DNA from: Blasia pusilla | Taxonomy: Eukaryota > Marchantiophyta > Marchantiopsida > Blasiales | DNA: 64,000 bases | Reading direction: 5' to 3' | Assembly: GCA_050084515.1 (NCBI GenBank) | Contig: CM114274.1 | Span: 26,536,001-26,600,000 of the forward strand | Part shown: piece after piece, positions 44,981-57,360 of the stretch | Layout: the number at the start of each line of letters is the position of its first letter | How positions within the stretch are numbered: position 1 is the stretch's first letter | Notes under the pieces: generated by a model | What the model saw: the letters and a program-made list of their open reading frames with translations, nothing else | What the model was told of the DNA's origin: nothing | Database searches by the model: none | Translations under genes and position numbers: made by a program

Positions 44981-46620
44981 CTAAAAATAGACCTCAAGAT
45001 GAACGCAATCAGACGTCAAAGAGGGAACAAGCTGCCATTTTTAGAAGTGGAGATGGTGCTGAAATCGAGCGCCAAGACAAATATAGGAGAGCGTGTTTCT
45101 CCCTACGTCCATATTAGTGAAGCCGTATTTGGAACGCGGTCGATCCAGAAATGGAGTCATGTTAAATGTGGAAAAACCTCTTTGGAGACATCGAATCAAA
45201 ATATTGCCTTGCGTGAAACGGAAATTAAGGGCGAATCGCGCCACGCCACATCGGCGTGGAAACCCTAAGCCCAGGTCGTTGCCGGGAACGAAAACGTCAC
45301 GTCACGGGGATCCGGTGAAGTCAAATGTATACTTCCCGGCCATTGATTTGATGCATTGAAAGCCGAATCCGATCGGGAAAGTGACGTGAAACGGGGGCGA
45401 TCGAAAGAAGGAAGCGAAGAAGTCTCGTTCAGCTGTCCCCGTCTTAAAGCGACACGTTTTAAAGAGGCAAGGCGACTGACCGCTGTGTTATTCGCAAGAT
45501 CTAAAAGTGTGGCCGTGTTCGGATGTGGGCCGTCCAGATAAGACATATCCAGATCTCGTCGCACGACAAGGGACCACCTCGATGATGCCGATATATGTCC
45601 TGGGAGGCGTGAGATCTTCCATCCGAGGGCTCAGAACCGGGCAGCGAGAGTCACAGCCGTAGTAATAAATAACCCACCTGTTAGACGAACTACCAATGAG
45701 CCTGGGGGAATCCTCCACTCTGGCGTGGCACGGATGGCAACGAAGTAATGAACGGGCGGTAAGATTTATTCATCTGAGGAGGGCAGGCACTTATTGTCAC
45801 AGTAACGAGACCTTGCCTCATTTGTACCGTGATCGGGTCACTGTATCCGACACTCCATATCGCCCGTCATCCCCGCGTCATTCTCCTTCAATACCCCTTT
45901 TTTACTTTTCCCCATCCTAATCCCTACGAGTACTCGATCACGGACGTATACTATACTCAACCGGAAAGATTTCGCCCCGGAACGTCTTTCTTTCTCCCTC
46001 TCGAAAAGATTGCGTGTCTGGCCAGACTGCCACCTGTCCATCCATTGAGCACGTCGCAGCTCACCGACCTACGCCGTGCGTTGTCCTTCCGTTTCGGAAC
46101 CACAACATCCTTGTCCTCCTTGCGTCGAGCAAATCAACGGAAAGCCCGACGTCGGTAGGCCCGCCGGCACCATCACGCCAAAACCGGTGTCTTGCTCTTC
46201 CCTGCTGGCTTGCTTCGCCAGCCAGTGGGCACGCCCCTCCTTTACACGACCTTTTGACCGAGCCTTATCATCTCCGATGTCCAATGCCATTCCCTGTGCC
46301 GAGGTCAAGTCAACAAGACTGGCATTTTCCAAAAGGGGTTGCTTCCGCTTTAATTTGAACAATCTTCAAAGGAGGATTTTTGTCCCATGCGACAAAACGA
46401 TAAATTTTGCATGGGGAAGGGATAACAACGACTTTTTCCACGGGCGAGCGAAAAAATCTACACATGTTGACACGTTGGTGAATGAGAATCCAGGCCATAC
46501 AATATGTCAAAAAGAACGTGTTTTTATTCATAGGGAAAAGCACGTGTCAGTCCGAGGGAAAAGGGTATGGGAAAGACCCCTTTTCTACAAATTCCGAAAC
46601 TCGCTTTCAAAATTGATGGG
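44981..46620. other. CpG-rich island without recognised gene
   Basis: High CpG and GC, with overlapping open frames on both strands (46076-46624 plus is the longest, 182 codons). Their products are Arg/Ser/Pro-rich as expected in GC-rich DNA and show no domain. It may be a promoter and 5' UTR of a host gene. Confidence 0.35.
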
Positions 46621-47921
46621 ATAGATCACTGTGAAGCCAGTCGAGCGCTGGTTAGTTATATGTATTGGATGGGTCAAAAGAACATATATAATGAAACTTT
46701 GTCACGACATGCCCCTAGGCTTGAGAAACCCAAGAGAAAAAAAATAGTTCCAAATTCCCACCAAGAGATTGAATTAAAAATGGAAAACCAAAAATATGGT
46801 CTTTTAATTTTAATTTAACCCTTGAGGATATCTTTCAAGATCTAAACCGTTCAAGTTTAAGATAACTTCACCAAAAACAAGCCTAAAAATTTCACTCCAA
46901 TCCAATGGCGAAAACAAATGATTTTTGGAGATGAAAGAGAAAAAATAAATATTGTAGAGTAAATAATAACTTATTCGTCGGTCTCTATGGGACTTGTTCT
47001 TTTTTAAGGGTTTTTTGTGAAATTTTTGGAAAGTAAAATAAAATAGGGTTTGTATATATATTTTTTATTGGCCCCCTAAAAGCCCTTCTTTTCGCTAAAA
47101 AAATATTGGGTAAAATACCTTTCTTTACATTGCATTACGTAAATTGTTTAGGAAACCCCCTATCTTATATCTTGGGTGATTTAGGGAAAAATCAACCCTA
47201 AACTCTAAACTTATCCTTCAATACATTTTTTAATAAATTAAATTAAGAATGCACTGTCTATCCTCTCAACATATATCATAATCCCTGCGGCCTAGCATTG
47301 ATATTATTAAAACCATAAGGCTTTAATGATAAACCATAAAGCGTATTTGTTGACGAACTTCCCATCAACAAATGCAGACTAATTTTAGGGTTGTCGACAT
47401 TGGCATACCTGTCACCATCTCTAATACAAAGCCAAGAGGAGTAGAAGAAAGAAGAAGAGGAAGAGGAGGTGAACTAGAGACTCACTAGACTTTTTTTAAA
47501 ATGTCTCTTTCATGATACGACATCATTTGTTTCTATCATTGGAATATGATGAAACTTTGTGGGCATATTTCTAGTGAGTCCCTTTCTAACTTGACCAGTT
47601 AAGATCTTGGAAGATGGTCTCTAGGGTTGAACTAAAAGGAAAAGACCACATTTGGGGTTTTCTATTTTTATTCGATCTCTAGGTTGGCCTTTGGAGGTCT
47701 TTTTTCCGTGGAGTCTTGAGGCATAGAAACATTAGTGGAAAATACTTCATGATTTTTAATTTTTCTTTCTTAACAAGTTGATAATAGAAAAGTAGTACTT
47801 AGAGGAGGAAGAATTACGTGGCTTCCAAGATTTGAAAAGTTACCCCTTCTAAACTTTGGAATTTTTTTTTGAAGGCTTGCATTTATCAAGAGCTTGGAGG
47901 TCATGTTCTTAGAGTTCCAAG

Positions 47922-47930
<9 letters not shown>
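46621..47930. other. AT-rich spacer
   Basis: No gene recognised. A purine-rich (gaagaa) run lies at about 47440-47470. Confidence 0.5.

Positions 47931-48001
<71 letters not shown>
47931..48001 (+). repeat. (CT)n microsatellite
   Basis: About 35 uninterrupted CT dinucleotides. Mirror-symmetric polypyrimidine tracts like this can form triplex DNA. Likely polymorphic in length. Confidence 0.97.
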
Positions 48002-48002
<1 letters not shown>

Positions 48003-49565
48003 ACTATGTTGGCACCATTCACTTGGTGATCTCTAGAATTCCATGTTAGGATCATTCATAAACTCGTCAAGGCCTTGGTTTGTGGGATTTGAGGTCGAGC
48101 ATATTTTGGGAGATGTTAGGAGTATGAAAACACTTGTAGGAGAGTGATATATCCAACATACATTGCCAAATGTTAGTAATGGAGATTTTTTAGGAGACAC
48201 TTGTGCGTGATTTATGATGAGCATGCATAAGGTGAGGTCTTGATTAGAACCAAAAATTGTTTTAGATGTGCTGATTGTTGGATTATGTGCACAACATCCA
48301 CGATTGTGAGGTACTAATCTACTACTATTAGAGGTACTGAGACAAGCTTATGATGAGTTCAGATAGCATCGTAGCGTGATAGTGTTATCTTAAATCCAGG
48401 ATAACAATCTTGGGTGATGATAGACCGTTGTTGATTATAGGCTGTAGCCAATAGGATGGATTAAGAAGAGTTTAGGACATCATTGCAGACATTGGTGAGC
48501 ATTTCAACATCCCATGCCTTTCATTAAGGAGGATTAGTCAATTGGAGGGGACTACCATTGATGACCGAGAGAGAATGATGTCACCACATATGATTCTTTC
48601 TCTCGCTACGCACACAGGTTATTGGGTCATCTACTCAACTCTCTAAGAATTTTATTTAAATATTGGTATTATATGACAAACTTTTTGACAATCGTTCCAA
48701 GTACATCTATGGAACTTCAAATTCATGATTTTGTAAGGAAGAACATGATGTGTTTTGTATACATACTTTGGAATTGCTCTCAAATAATTGGACAATATTT
48801 CAATGTCAAATGTTCTCCCACACATGCTTCCCTTTTAGATTGCCATGCATTTGTTCAGCTCAAAAGATCATATTCATTTTCACGAAACATAGGATGAGAT
48901 TTGTTTTGTGAATTTTTGAGTCAATAGACATGTTATGAGACTATCATCACCATAAAAGAGAAGTTTGGAACTTTGCATCTCGTTGATTATATTTGACTGG
49001 AGCTCACCTTTCACTTTCCCAAAAAAAAAGGGATCCATCCATGCATAGTGTAGCATCCAATTCACTTCCATTATGTTTCATTGAACTTTTCTTATGTAGC
49101 TTAACAACATCCATTCATACGAATAGAAGAATGAACAAGAAAGATTGCAGTGGACCCATTCAATGAATAAAATGTACTTCACTATATATTAAATTCTATA
49201 ATCATAATTATTAAACGGAGTATGTTAGAAAGACATTTTATGCAATAAAATAGACACCATTGAAATTTCTTCATTTTTTATTCATTTTCCATGTACTACA
49301 CAAATTGATGGTCAACATGCACAAGACATAGATGTCCCCTGGGTAGTTAGTGCAGATCACCCATCTCAACCCTGATCAGCACACTACTAGTAAGTTGTAT
49401 CTAAGTCAACGACTCTTTGTGGCTAATCGCACATTGGAAGTCTTGAAAATCACCTTGAAAATTCTCCACATCCCATGCGCCCACGGAAGCCTCCATCCAA
49501 CCCTACACTTTGGTTATCCTATGTGACGCCTCCTTAATTATTCGATGTGCTAAACTTGAGTGCCC
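48002..49565. other. Spacer before element 3
   Basis: AT-rich DNA with short open frames only (for example 48622-48897) and no domain. It may contain older retroelement fragments that I cannot identify. Confidence 0.4.
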
Positions 49566-50298
49566 TTATCGTGCGCATACACATTACTGTCATTGACTAG
49601 AAGCACATAAACACAAGATACAATACTCACTTACGGCATCTGAATAACAAGACGATCATGTACCAAAATATCTCGAATAAATCAAAAGTACTATAATCTC
49701 TCACACAATCTTTGTCTCTCTCTCATGTCAAACCAAACCCTCTCTCCTAATAAGAGACTTTGGTTACTCACAAGGAAAGGAGGATCATAGCTCCAGTGCC
49801 TTATGCGAAGGGGTTTAACAAAGAGAGAATAAGCTCTAATGTTCTCTCTCTCTTTGGGTACATCTCTTCCCTCTCCCAAAAGCTCTCCATGATGACATGT
49901 GGATACAAGTTACCTTCTTGGCTCTTGACTTGATATAGGGGTTCTCGAGCCACTTCCAAATATGGAAAGTAAACTAAACTCATTGGGAACTTACCAAAAA
50001 AAGTAAGTTTCTTGACATAGTTCCAAATGAGTTAAAAAAGAAGGAAAAACCTGGTCTTGGAAGTTACATAAGGCCTCAATGGGTCATCCTTGACCTCTTG
50101 AGGTTGTCCTTTAATCTCCTCAAAGGCTCCCTACGGATAGTCATTGATATGTTCTAAAATACGTGAGAGTTATCATGAGCATATATATTGTTACAAAATA
50201 TACATCATTGTCACTCATTATGAGCTCATAAATGCAAGATACCATACTCGCCCATGACATCTAATTATTAAGACGATTGTGTACTAAAATATATTAAT
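49566..50298 (-). repeat. 3' A-AC-B-A terminal repeats of element 3
   Basis: On the minus strand: A (50298-50171, 'atattttagtac' to 'gctcatgata'), AC (50170-50169), B (50168-49679, 'tctcacgtattttag' to 'ttttgattta'), then A again (49678-49566, 'ttcgagatattttgg' to 'gcgcacgataa'). Each block aligns to the corresponding block of element 2, and the two-base spacer is preserved. Confidence 0.78.
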
Positions 50299-50469
50299 CT
50301 TTGACCTAGTTTGTGGTTATGTCCCTTTAACTCTAGGTAGCCATCTATGCTTATCTACTATGACACAAATCTCTATGACACTAAGAGCAAAAAGGACGGA
50401 TGCTCATATAGCCCCATCATTAGTCACCTTCTTGTCATCCATATCACTAACATAAGTCTAAATTTATGA

Positions 50470-52386
50470 CTATGTAGTACTTACTCCATGGGGCACATCC
50501 ACTATCTCCAAGGAACCCTAATGAGAGGTAGCATCAGACATGACATGTGGCATCCTCTCAAACGTCACTCACAAACTAGCATGGTAGATGCACCGTAGGC
50601 AGATCCAACATCATAGATATTGTATGTTGAAATTAGACACAATCTTTGTGATGAAACATCCAGATCTTCGATCAATAATCACCTCCTTGAATAGTTGCAT
50701 ACGTATATCTCAATGTATCTCGACTTAGCACAATAGCCGAGTTCTCAAACGCCATGGGCATAAATCTTTGAAACAACTCAACTCATATCCTTACATCATG
50801 ATCATCGAGGTTCGACACCTCACCAACATCCCGATGAATGGATGTAGATTAATCATGTTCTCAAGCATAAAGCAACAAATAAGGTGAGAAGCATACTAAG
50901 GATGTCTACCCGGTGAATATATAATCCATTGCCAATTATGGAAAGTGTAGGTCCCAATTTCTTAGGTGACCTCTCTACAGGCCATACTTGCGTACATTGC
51001 TCTCTAGCGTCTAGACAACTTTCTCCATAAGCCCATTTGCCTCAAGATGATCTTGTGAAGTAGAGCAGTTGTTGATTAGTGCCAATCACATAAGATCTAA
51101 AACTCCCGTGAAACTCTATATCCTAGTTTGTCAATACCTCAACTAGTGCGTCATAATGACTCAACACTTTAGGAATGCTTACGCTACTCCCTCACTCGCT
51201 CTATCAAGCTACGCAACTAACACCATCCACTTCAAGAAGTAGTGCTTAACCATCACCAACACATACCAACTATGAGGTTACTTGAAAGGTAAAAGCCCTT
51301 GTAGAATCCAAAATCCATCTATAGCCTAAATCCATGATCCATAGTGGATCCAACTATGGAGTTGGACATTGATACTCAAACTCAATTATACATCATTTGG
51401 AAACAAAGTGTTGTACGTCAGTTTGCATATCTTACCATCAGTATTATATCTAGAGCAAGTCGTACATCCAAATTACTCTAAAGTGTGATAATTTCTCATG
51501 GGTATGTTGTACCACTCGTGTTCTCTGTAAAGGATGAGGCACTACTCGCACTCTAGAATCATCCCAAATTCGCAAAAAATATGTCCTCTCCTACCGGATA
51601 TAGTTGCAAAAAGAAGGACAAGTCCATCCTCAATGCAGACATGGATGAACAAGTGTAGATATGTCCACAATAATAGCTTGTGATGGAACTTGGAAGGCAA
51701 GGCAAGGACCGGTGGGGCAATAAGGAGGAAGGGAGTGGAGGTGGAGGAAGGAAGAAATAGGAAAGTACGAAACATGGAGGCAAGTAAGGGGGATGAGAAA
51801 GAAGGGGAAGATGGGGCCCATATGGACAAGTCCTTCCATAAGACGAACATAAGTCCATCGACATGGACATATATGTGGAAATAGACTTTGTCCACATGCA
51901 ACCTTGCCACCAGAATTGTCTAGCTTATTGTAAAGCTGATCCCGCTCTTTGGCACCCACCATGCTTGTGATATTGCTAGTACATAGTTATTCTAAGACTA
52001 CCCCATCCTTGTGGATATCTTGACCACCATACGTTTCACCTCCTCATCAACCTTTAGATCTAAGGACTCTCCATTGGACCTCACCATCAAAAGTCCCAAC
52101 ATTTTGGTTCTCCATGGCCAACAAACCCAAATATGTTGATGCATGCGAATTGGGCATAATCTTCTCATCACTATCTCCATACCAATGAGCTTTAGTCACG
52201 TCTTGCTAACATAGACATGGGTTACGACTCAACCCATATGCATCTTAGTTGAGCATTCTAGATCAATATACCACCTTAAGAACATACTCCTAAAACAATA
52301 GAGCCCATCCTAGCAAGCTTCCCTCTAAGCTTGTTAGACTCCATCAACCACTTAATTGGTTGATGATTAATAAAGGAATTTTTGAA
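50470..52386 (-). pseudogene. RNase H end, integrase and PHD remnants, element 3
   Basis: On the minus strand, 52386-51915 matches the end of RNase H and the linker of elements 1 and 2 (the 'gatcatcaacca' and 'gttgagtcgtaacccatg' regions). A hAT-like MITE (51599-51906) interrupts it. Then 51590-50620 matches the integrase ('ggctatagatggattttgga', 'gttgaggtattgacaaact') and its C-terminal module. The PHD region is at about 50600-50470 ('atgccacatgtcatgtctgatgc' corresponds to WHMACLTP). It is heavily mutated, with no useful open frame. Its integrase catalytic residues cannot be judged reliably. Confidence 0.7.
51599..51906 (-). mobile_element. hAT-like MITE inserted in element 3 pol
   Basis: On the minus strand it runs CAAGGTTGCATG to TTGCAACTATA (308 bp) and aligns to 4090-4408 throughout. 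Flanking octamers, read on the minus strand, are TCTGGTGG and TCCGGTAG (6 of 8 identical), consistent with an aged 8-bp duplication. It splits sequence that is continuous in element 2 (near 18295-18310), so it inserted after element 3. Confidence 0.75.
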
Positions 52387-52560
52387 CAAGATTGCATGTG
52401 GATAAAGTCCATGCATATGTCCCTGGATTTATGTCCGTCTTATGGAAGGGCTTATCCATGTGGGCCTCACCTTCCCCTTCTTTCTCATTCCCCCCCACTT
52501 GCCTATATATTTCCATACTTTCTCGTGCTTTCTTCCCTACCCCTTGTGAGAAAACAAAAT
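52387..52560 (+). mobile_element. Partial hAT-like MITE
   Basis: Begins CAAGATTGCATGTGG and follows the left half of the 4090-4408 element ('ttatgtccgtcttatgga', 'cttccccttctttctc') before similarity fades near 52550. It lies exactly where the RNase H homology of element 3 breaks off. Confidence 0.6.
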
Positions 52561-52774
52561 CTGACGAAATCACTCAAATATGTAACAGCTCTTGGAGATA
52601 CAAGGTGGCCTAGTCCGTCTGTGACTCCGTGCACTCACAAGAGAGCTTCATGGAACCTGAACATGGAGATAACTTGACATACTAGAATGTGCTATTGCTA
52701 CGACTCCCAACTATTTCACTACTCGAGAAACTAGGGTTTTTTTTTTCTATTTAAAGATTTTTTTGCCTCAAGAT
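52561..52774. other. Unassigned sequence inside element 3
   Basis: Short stretch between the partial MITE and repeat R2, with no similarity seen to elements 1 or 2. Confidence 0.4.
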
Positions 52775-53205
52775 TGGATCATGAGGTTGGCTTCGAGATG
52801 TGGGCATCAATCCAAGTCCAAGGGAGAAAATTACAGATGGAAACCTTAGACCTTGACCTGTATATTTTGGGCTTCAATTAGTGACTCATTCGAGAATCAT
52901 CAGTTGGAACCTCCAGGCGTGCAGGCGCTATTTTGAGGTGCTTGGACTATCTAAGAAGTGTGTCCCAAGTCAAGGAAGACCTTCCCATGTTGAAAGTGAT
53001 GGGCTATGAACTTTTGAGCTTGTTGAATAGTACGAGTTGAGAACCTGGGGAGATGTAAGGTTGATCAATCCAAATTGGGACTAATGTGTGTGTTTGGGTG
53101 TAGATCAACAGTGTGGGCGTGTCCTCCTGAATGCAAGGTTTCTGCACTGCATGAGATCAAGGTTCAGGAGAGTAGGCGCACGACACCTGCGTGTTTCCTC
53201 TAAAT
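52775..53205 (+). repeat. Dispersed repeat R2, copy 2
   Basis: Colinear with 6005-6430 in the same (plus) orientation, opposite to element 3. It ends where the methyltransferase start of element 3 begins. It occupies part of the place where methyltransferase and RT should be, so it either inserted there with deletion or marks a recombination point. The end 'taggcgcacgacac' resembles the GCGCACGACA end of block A. Confidence 0.5.
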
Positions 53206-53760
53206 GGAAATGACCCTCAATCAAATCCCCTAGGTCAATTCATAGCACTGCTAAAGGCTGCTAAAGTCGCCACCTCTCTTAGTTGTCGCTCAATCTCTCC
53301 ACTAGTGAATCGCACTAGCAACGAGCTAAGTTGCCCATTATTTAACTATCATCATAGTCTATAGCATGCTAGGTCTTAACACTAGTCTTGGATATGCCCC
53401 ATCATGTACAGTACTACTCCACCAACCAAGACGTCATAGGACTCGGCATCGATCACTTTCATCTTGGCTCGCACCACGGACTCATCAATCGAATATCATA
53501 GGCATATCCTCACTACAACCTCATGTCAAGTGATAAAACTCCATCACATTCACTTCACCTAAGGATATCTGCATCCTAAATGGGAAACTCTCCACATCGT
53601 CCCCGTTAACCCAATTCGGTGAATATCTCCTTTCCCAAGATCAAGGGTTGCATTCTTGAATCCAATAAGACATGCTACAAAAAATACACTCTAGTCTTAT
53701 ACTAACCAAATGGAAGATCTCTTTGTGATTCTCTAGCAAAAAGAAAGTTGGAGACACCAT
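53205..53760 (-). pseudogene. Protease and first part of methyltransferase region, element 3
   Basis: On the minus strand, VIDAESYDVLVGGVVLY (about 53440) matches the element 2 protease, as does the preceding EVVVRI segment. Further on, 53310-53205 matches the opening of the methyltransferase region of element 2 (14950-15045: EVATLAAF and DLIEGH-like residues). Similarity stops at 53205, before motif I. This shows that the methyltransferase-linked sequence was part of an ancestor of both elements. Confidence 0.65.
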
Positions 53761-53825
53761 GACACACTCTATCAAACGTATTCTGGACATCTCTGCCATC
53801 CTAACTAGTTAACCTGCCATGACTC

Positions 53826-55364
53826 TTAGGTGGACATCTTGAGCATAGCTTCTAGGGACAAGTCCACCACCTCCTCTACAACTACTTCTAAACTTGAGCC
53901 AACAATGCTATCTCCACGCTCACATAGCATGGGGACTAGCCGGAATACCTCAACAAACGTGCCCTTGAATGTCATTACATCGACAACAAAAAACCACTGG
54001 GCGTGGTACATGATAATGGCCGCCCCCAACAACATACTCAATAGGGCTTCTACTAAGCATCTGCAACAAGAGTCGTCACACTTGCTTCTCGCATCGATCA
54101 TCATGCTTGCATATCAAAAACATACTTTGGAAACTCTAATTACTGATCAAGGCACGTCAATGGGGCCCTCAACGCCTCAAAAAACATAAATGAATGAGAA
54201 AGCCTAATCTAATTCTTGGCCTCCTTCCTTTATAGATCCAACTTTATGGTTGCTCCACGTGTAATAATAGTAGTTTTCTCCATCTATGCAACCCTTATAT
54301 CCCTAGATGCTCCATATGAGGTTGATGCCACCAATTGGGCATGTGGTAATCTCAATGCCATTGTTGCAATTTGTTGTTGTAACTGCTCTATTCAAGCATC
54401 CATCCCAGCCTCATGCCCAAAGTTTCCCTCAACTTGTCTATGTGGCGGACCTCTACTTCCTCCATGGGTATATCCACCTCCCCCATGGTTGTATCCAACT
54501 TCTTGCCCCCAACAAGACAATTTAATACAAGACCTCTAGCCCCACTCGGACCGCCAACTCACTATAGTGCTATCTGAAACTCGATTAGGAGGTAGCTAAA
54601 GGTGTATGTAGAAACACCTAGCTTGCATATGACCCTACAAGTGACAATGGTCACATTGAAACACTCGTGTTGGGGGCCTATCTACTACTCCCATAAGTTG
54701 GAACATGCCTCCACTACTTTGATGGTTGCAATCATATAAAAAATGGGCTCCACCACATGCCCAAAATAGAACTCCCTATTGCTGCTGACCCATATATAAT
54801 GGCATAAGTCTTTGTGGCACATGCTCTCGATAAGCTCCTTGGGCTCGTGGTGCCTTAATTCTCTCTCTCATATCTAGTGATGCAAGCACGTGTGGAATCT
54901 CTCACACAAGGTTGTCACTCTCCTTTGCCGTGTTATGGTCAATTCACTAATCCATATCAAACATATCTCTTAACGTAGACAAGGTGCAATGCAAAAGGGT
55001 CACATCCTTCACCCATATCGGCAGGTCTCACTCCAACATTCCATACCATATTTGGACAACATGGGCCTCTATCACCCCTCGAGTGATAGTAATCAGCTAA
55101 TGAAAGAGAGGAAATGCCTCTCATAAATTCTCCCACACACACCTATGGAAGTTTTGGAATGCTCCATAACTTCTTGATGCGCACCCCTCGGTAGATCCTC
55201 CAAAACTCTACAAAGAACTCACCCATTGAGTCAAACCTAAGACGAATCTCACTAAATGATGCAACTACTCCAATCTGACTCACCCCTCTATGACTATCAC
55301 TAGTGATGGAGGCACGGAACAACGATTGATAATTCAATCCTTGCGCTTGATCATTGGTACTCAA
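53826..55364 (-). pseudogene. Gag with capsid-like region and zinc knuckle, element 3
   Basis: On the minus strand, 55364-54957 gives FDSMGEFFVEFWRIYRGVRI, KKLWSIPKLP, then VCVGEFMRGISSLSLADYY, the pattern of a retrotransposon gag domain. CFQCDHCHL, a stop and GHMQARCF (about 54665-54610) is a CCHC knuckle with all four ligands. At 54104-53826 LLGAATVVYHARLFF-like and LCERG segments match element 2 (14190-14430). Several stops and frame shifts are present. The capsid-like part is missing from element 2. Confidence 0.65.
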
Positions 55365-56230
55365 GTATGAAACTAGCGCTTACAAAACAGAGTGCTTATC
55401 AAACAATAGCAATGACAATCATCCCCGACAACCAAGTAGTGACAAGCAGTAATCAACGACCATCAAATCTATGACGAAAGTTGAATTGTATACATTTGAT
55501 GGATAATCAACAATAACTATGTTAAGTTACACATGGGTACACATATGTTCATGGGGCTTGATTTTAAATTTACTCAATAATCAATATTTGTTTTCCCACT
55601 AATCCCTTAAAAGAGGGTTGACTCACTAAAATTATCTCTAATTTGGCTCATACTCCACTAAATCCCAAAATTTTGGGACAACATCCTAGAAAATTTTTGT
55701 TCACTATATTCCTTCTAAATGAAAGGTTTTCACTTGGTTTTCCACTAAAACCCCAAAATTTTTTACTTTTCTACTCCAAACTAAGGAGTTGCTAAGACAA
55801 CTCCAAAATTGATCTTTACACGATGGAAATGTTTGCACTTAACCATTTACATAATAACCAATTTTTTTGGCTATGTGCATAACTTCTTGATCTACAAAAT
55901 CACCCAATCAAATCCTTCATGAACCCTTTCATATGAAATTGGCAATGGTTTTCATATAGTCGAAAGCCTCAACTTCTATGAAAAAATTAGAAGTGTTTCT
56001 TCCGAAAAAAAACTCTAGACCTATAAAACAACAATCCAACAAGCTAAGGGATGCTCTCGAGAGCCCCAAATATGCTGCATCAAAACTTTCCTCACAAAAA
56101 AATAAATAATTGAGCAACTCTTGCTCCCATAAGCACTCCCATAAGCCGCTAAATGGGGAACCAATGAACAACTAGAAATCTCTTGCTCCATGATTCTCGC
56201 ATTATAGGGCTTCTCTCATTCTCTCTTTGT
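55365..56230 (-). other. Leader of element 3
   Basis: Non-coding sequence between gag and block B. On the minus strand it starts CAAAGAGAGAATGAGAG directly after the B block, the proposed self-primer site, matching the leader start of element 2. The remainder is AT-rich without conserved frames. Confidence 0.55.
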
Positions 56231-56760
56231 AAATCAAAATTACTCCAATCTCTCACACAATCTCCATCTCTCTCTCATGTCAAACCAAATCCACTCTCCT
56301 AATGAAAGGCTTGGATTAATTACAAGGCAAGGAATACCATGGTTCTTCCGCCTCATGCCCAAAGGTTCAACAAAGAGAATGAGATCCAAAGTTAATTCTT
56401 TTTGGGGATATTCCTTCCCTCTCCCAAACTCTCTCTAGGATAACATATGCATGTGGGTAGCTTTGTTGGCTCTTGATCTTATATCGAGGATCAAGGGCCA
56501 CGTAATTCCCAAAGTGGAAATTCAATTATGCTCTTAATAAGAACTTACACGCAATAGCAAGTTTCTTAATTTAGCTCTAAATGAGCTGAAACAAAAGGGA
56601 AACTTGCTCTCTCATGTTACCCAAGGAGAGAGCTTGGGCCTGAGTTTAAGGACTACCCAAGGCCTCAATAGGTAATCCTTGACCTCTCAAGCATGTCTCA
56701 GAATATCCTCAAAGGCGTCTTATGGACATCGTCGATCCATCCCAAAAGACCTCTTTTGCA
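56231..56760 (-). repeat. 5' terminal block B of element 3
   Basis: Aligns along its length with block B of element 2, ending 'ttttgattta' before the leader. No block A adjoins it on either side, as at the 5' end of element 2. The exact outer limit is uncertain within about 10 bases because the terminus has decayed. Confidence 0.72.
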
Positions 56761-57054
56761 ACCAAGATTAGCTCTTAACCTAAATTTCTTCTCTTCCTCC
56801 TTTCTCTCTTCCATTAGGTCTCACACCACTCTCTCAAAAGTGCCACTCGCACACTACACATTAGTGCTATACTCCAATACTTTGCTAATGCCCTACGTCA
56901 TTCTACTACCAATGAAACTCGAGAAAAAATGCTCCGCTCACGATCTTCCAAACAAAAAAATTACCTAAGGTAGTCACAATATCCCTAGGGCTCTCTAGCG
57001 TGACAGTCCATCTACAGAAAAAAAATCCCCCCATCCCTTGATATCTTTCTCATA
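56761..57054. other. Spacer
   Basis: Pyrimidine-rich, with one short open frame (56693-56968) partly inside element 3. No domain recognised. Confidence 0.4.
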
Positions 57055-57360
57055 GAAAATTAAATAAAAAATGACTCACAAAATCAAAGTCTCTCTTGAA
57101 TTTACATCAACATATCAAGCCCCATCTATCCTCTATGATGAGGGAATCTGCGCCCTAGCATCTAAGCTTATGGGAAACCCAAAAACTCCAAAGGCTAAAC
57201 ATGAGAAAGATGGCTTGTGAAAGCCCTTTCCCTCACTTTTATATCCTCGGAAAAGAAAAGAAGGGCTCTTCCCCCAAAATAGCCCCAAACAATAACCTTG
57301 ATACAGACATTATTTGGTGGCTGTTAGCTTGATCAACAAATCACCTGACCCAAAATAGCA
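57055..57360. repeat. LTR-like direct repeat, left copy
   Basis: Aligns in the same orientation to 58450-58790. Shared stretches are 'aacatgagaaagatgg', 'tgaaagcc', a TATA-like 'ttatat', 'ggctcttccccc..aaaatagccc' and 'tcaacaaatcacc'. It is more decayed than the right copy. The pair, about 1.4 kb apart, could be LTRs of a small or deleted retroelement. Confidence 0.55.

Larger units (their letters stand above)
49566..56760 (-). mobile_element. Ty3/Gypsy element 3, minus strand
   Basis: Read on the minus strand, the order is block B (56760-56231), leader, gag with zinc knuckle, protease, the start of the methyltransferase domain, then a gap occupied by other repeats, then RNase H end, integrase, PHD remnant, 3' untranslated part, block A (50298-50171), AC, block B (50168-49679), block A (49678-49566). 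RT and most of the methyltransferase are missing. It is more diverged than elements 1 and 2, and no target duplication is evident. It independently shows the B...A-AC-B-A arrangement. Confidence 0.8.

Noticed and set aside
46076-46624. 182-codon open frame in a CpG-rich island
   Set aside because: It is Arg/Ser/Pro-rich with no domain, and is overlapped by open frames in other frames and on the other strand. I could not support a gene.
47931-48001. (CT)n tract as a CRISPR-like or satellite array
   Set aside because: It is a plain dinucleotide microsatellite without spacers.
51542-51910. Open frames (about 110-122 codons) in the MITE on the minus strand
   Set aside because: Similar frames appear in other copies in different phases. 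The conservation is of DNA, not of protein.
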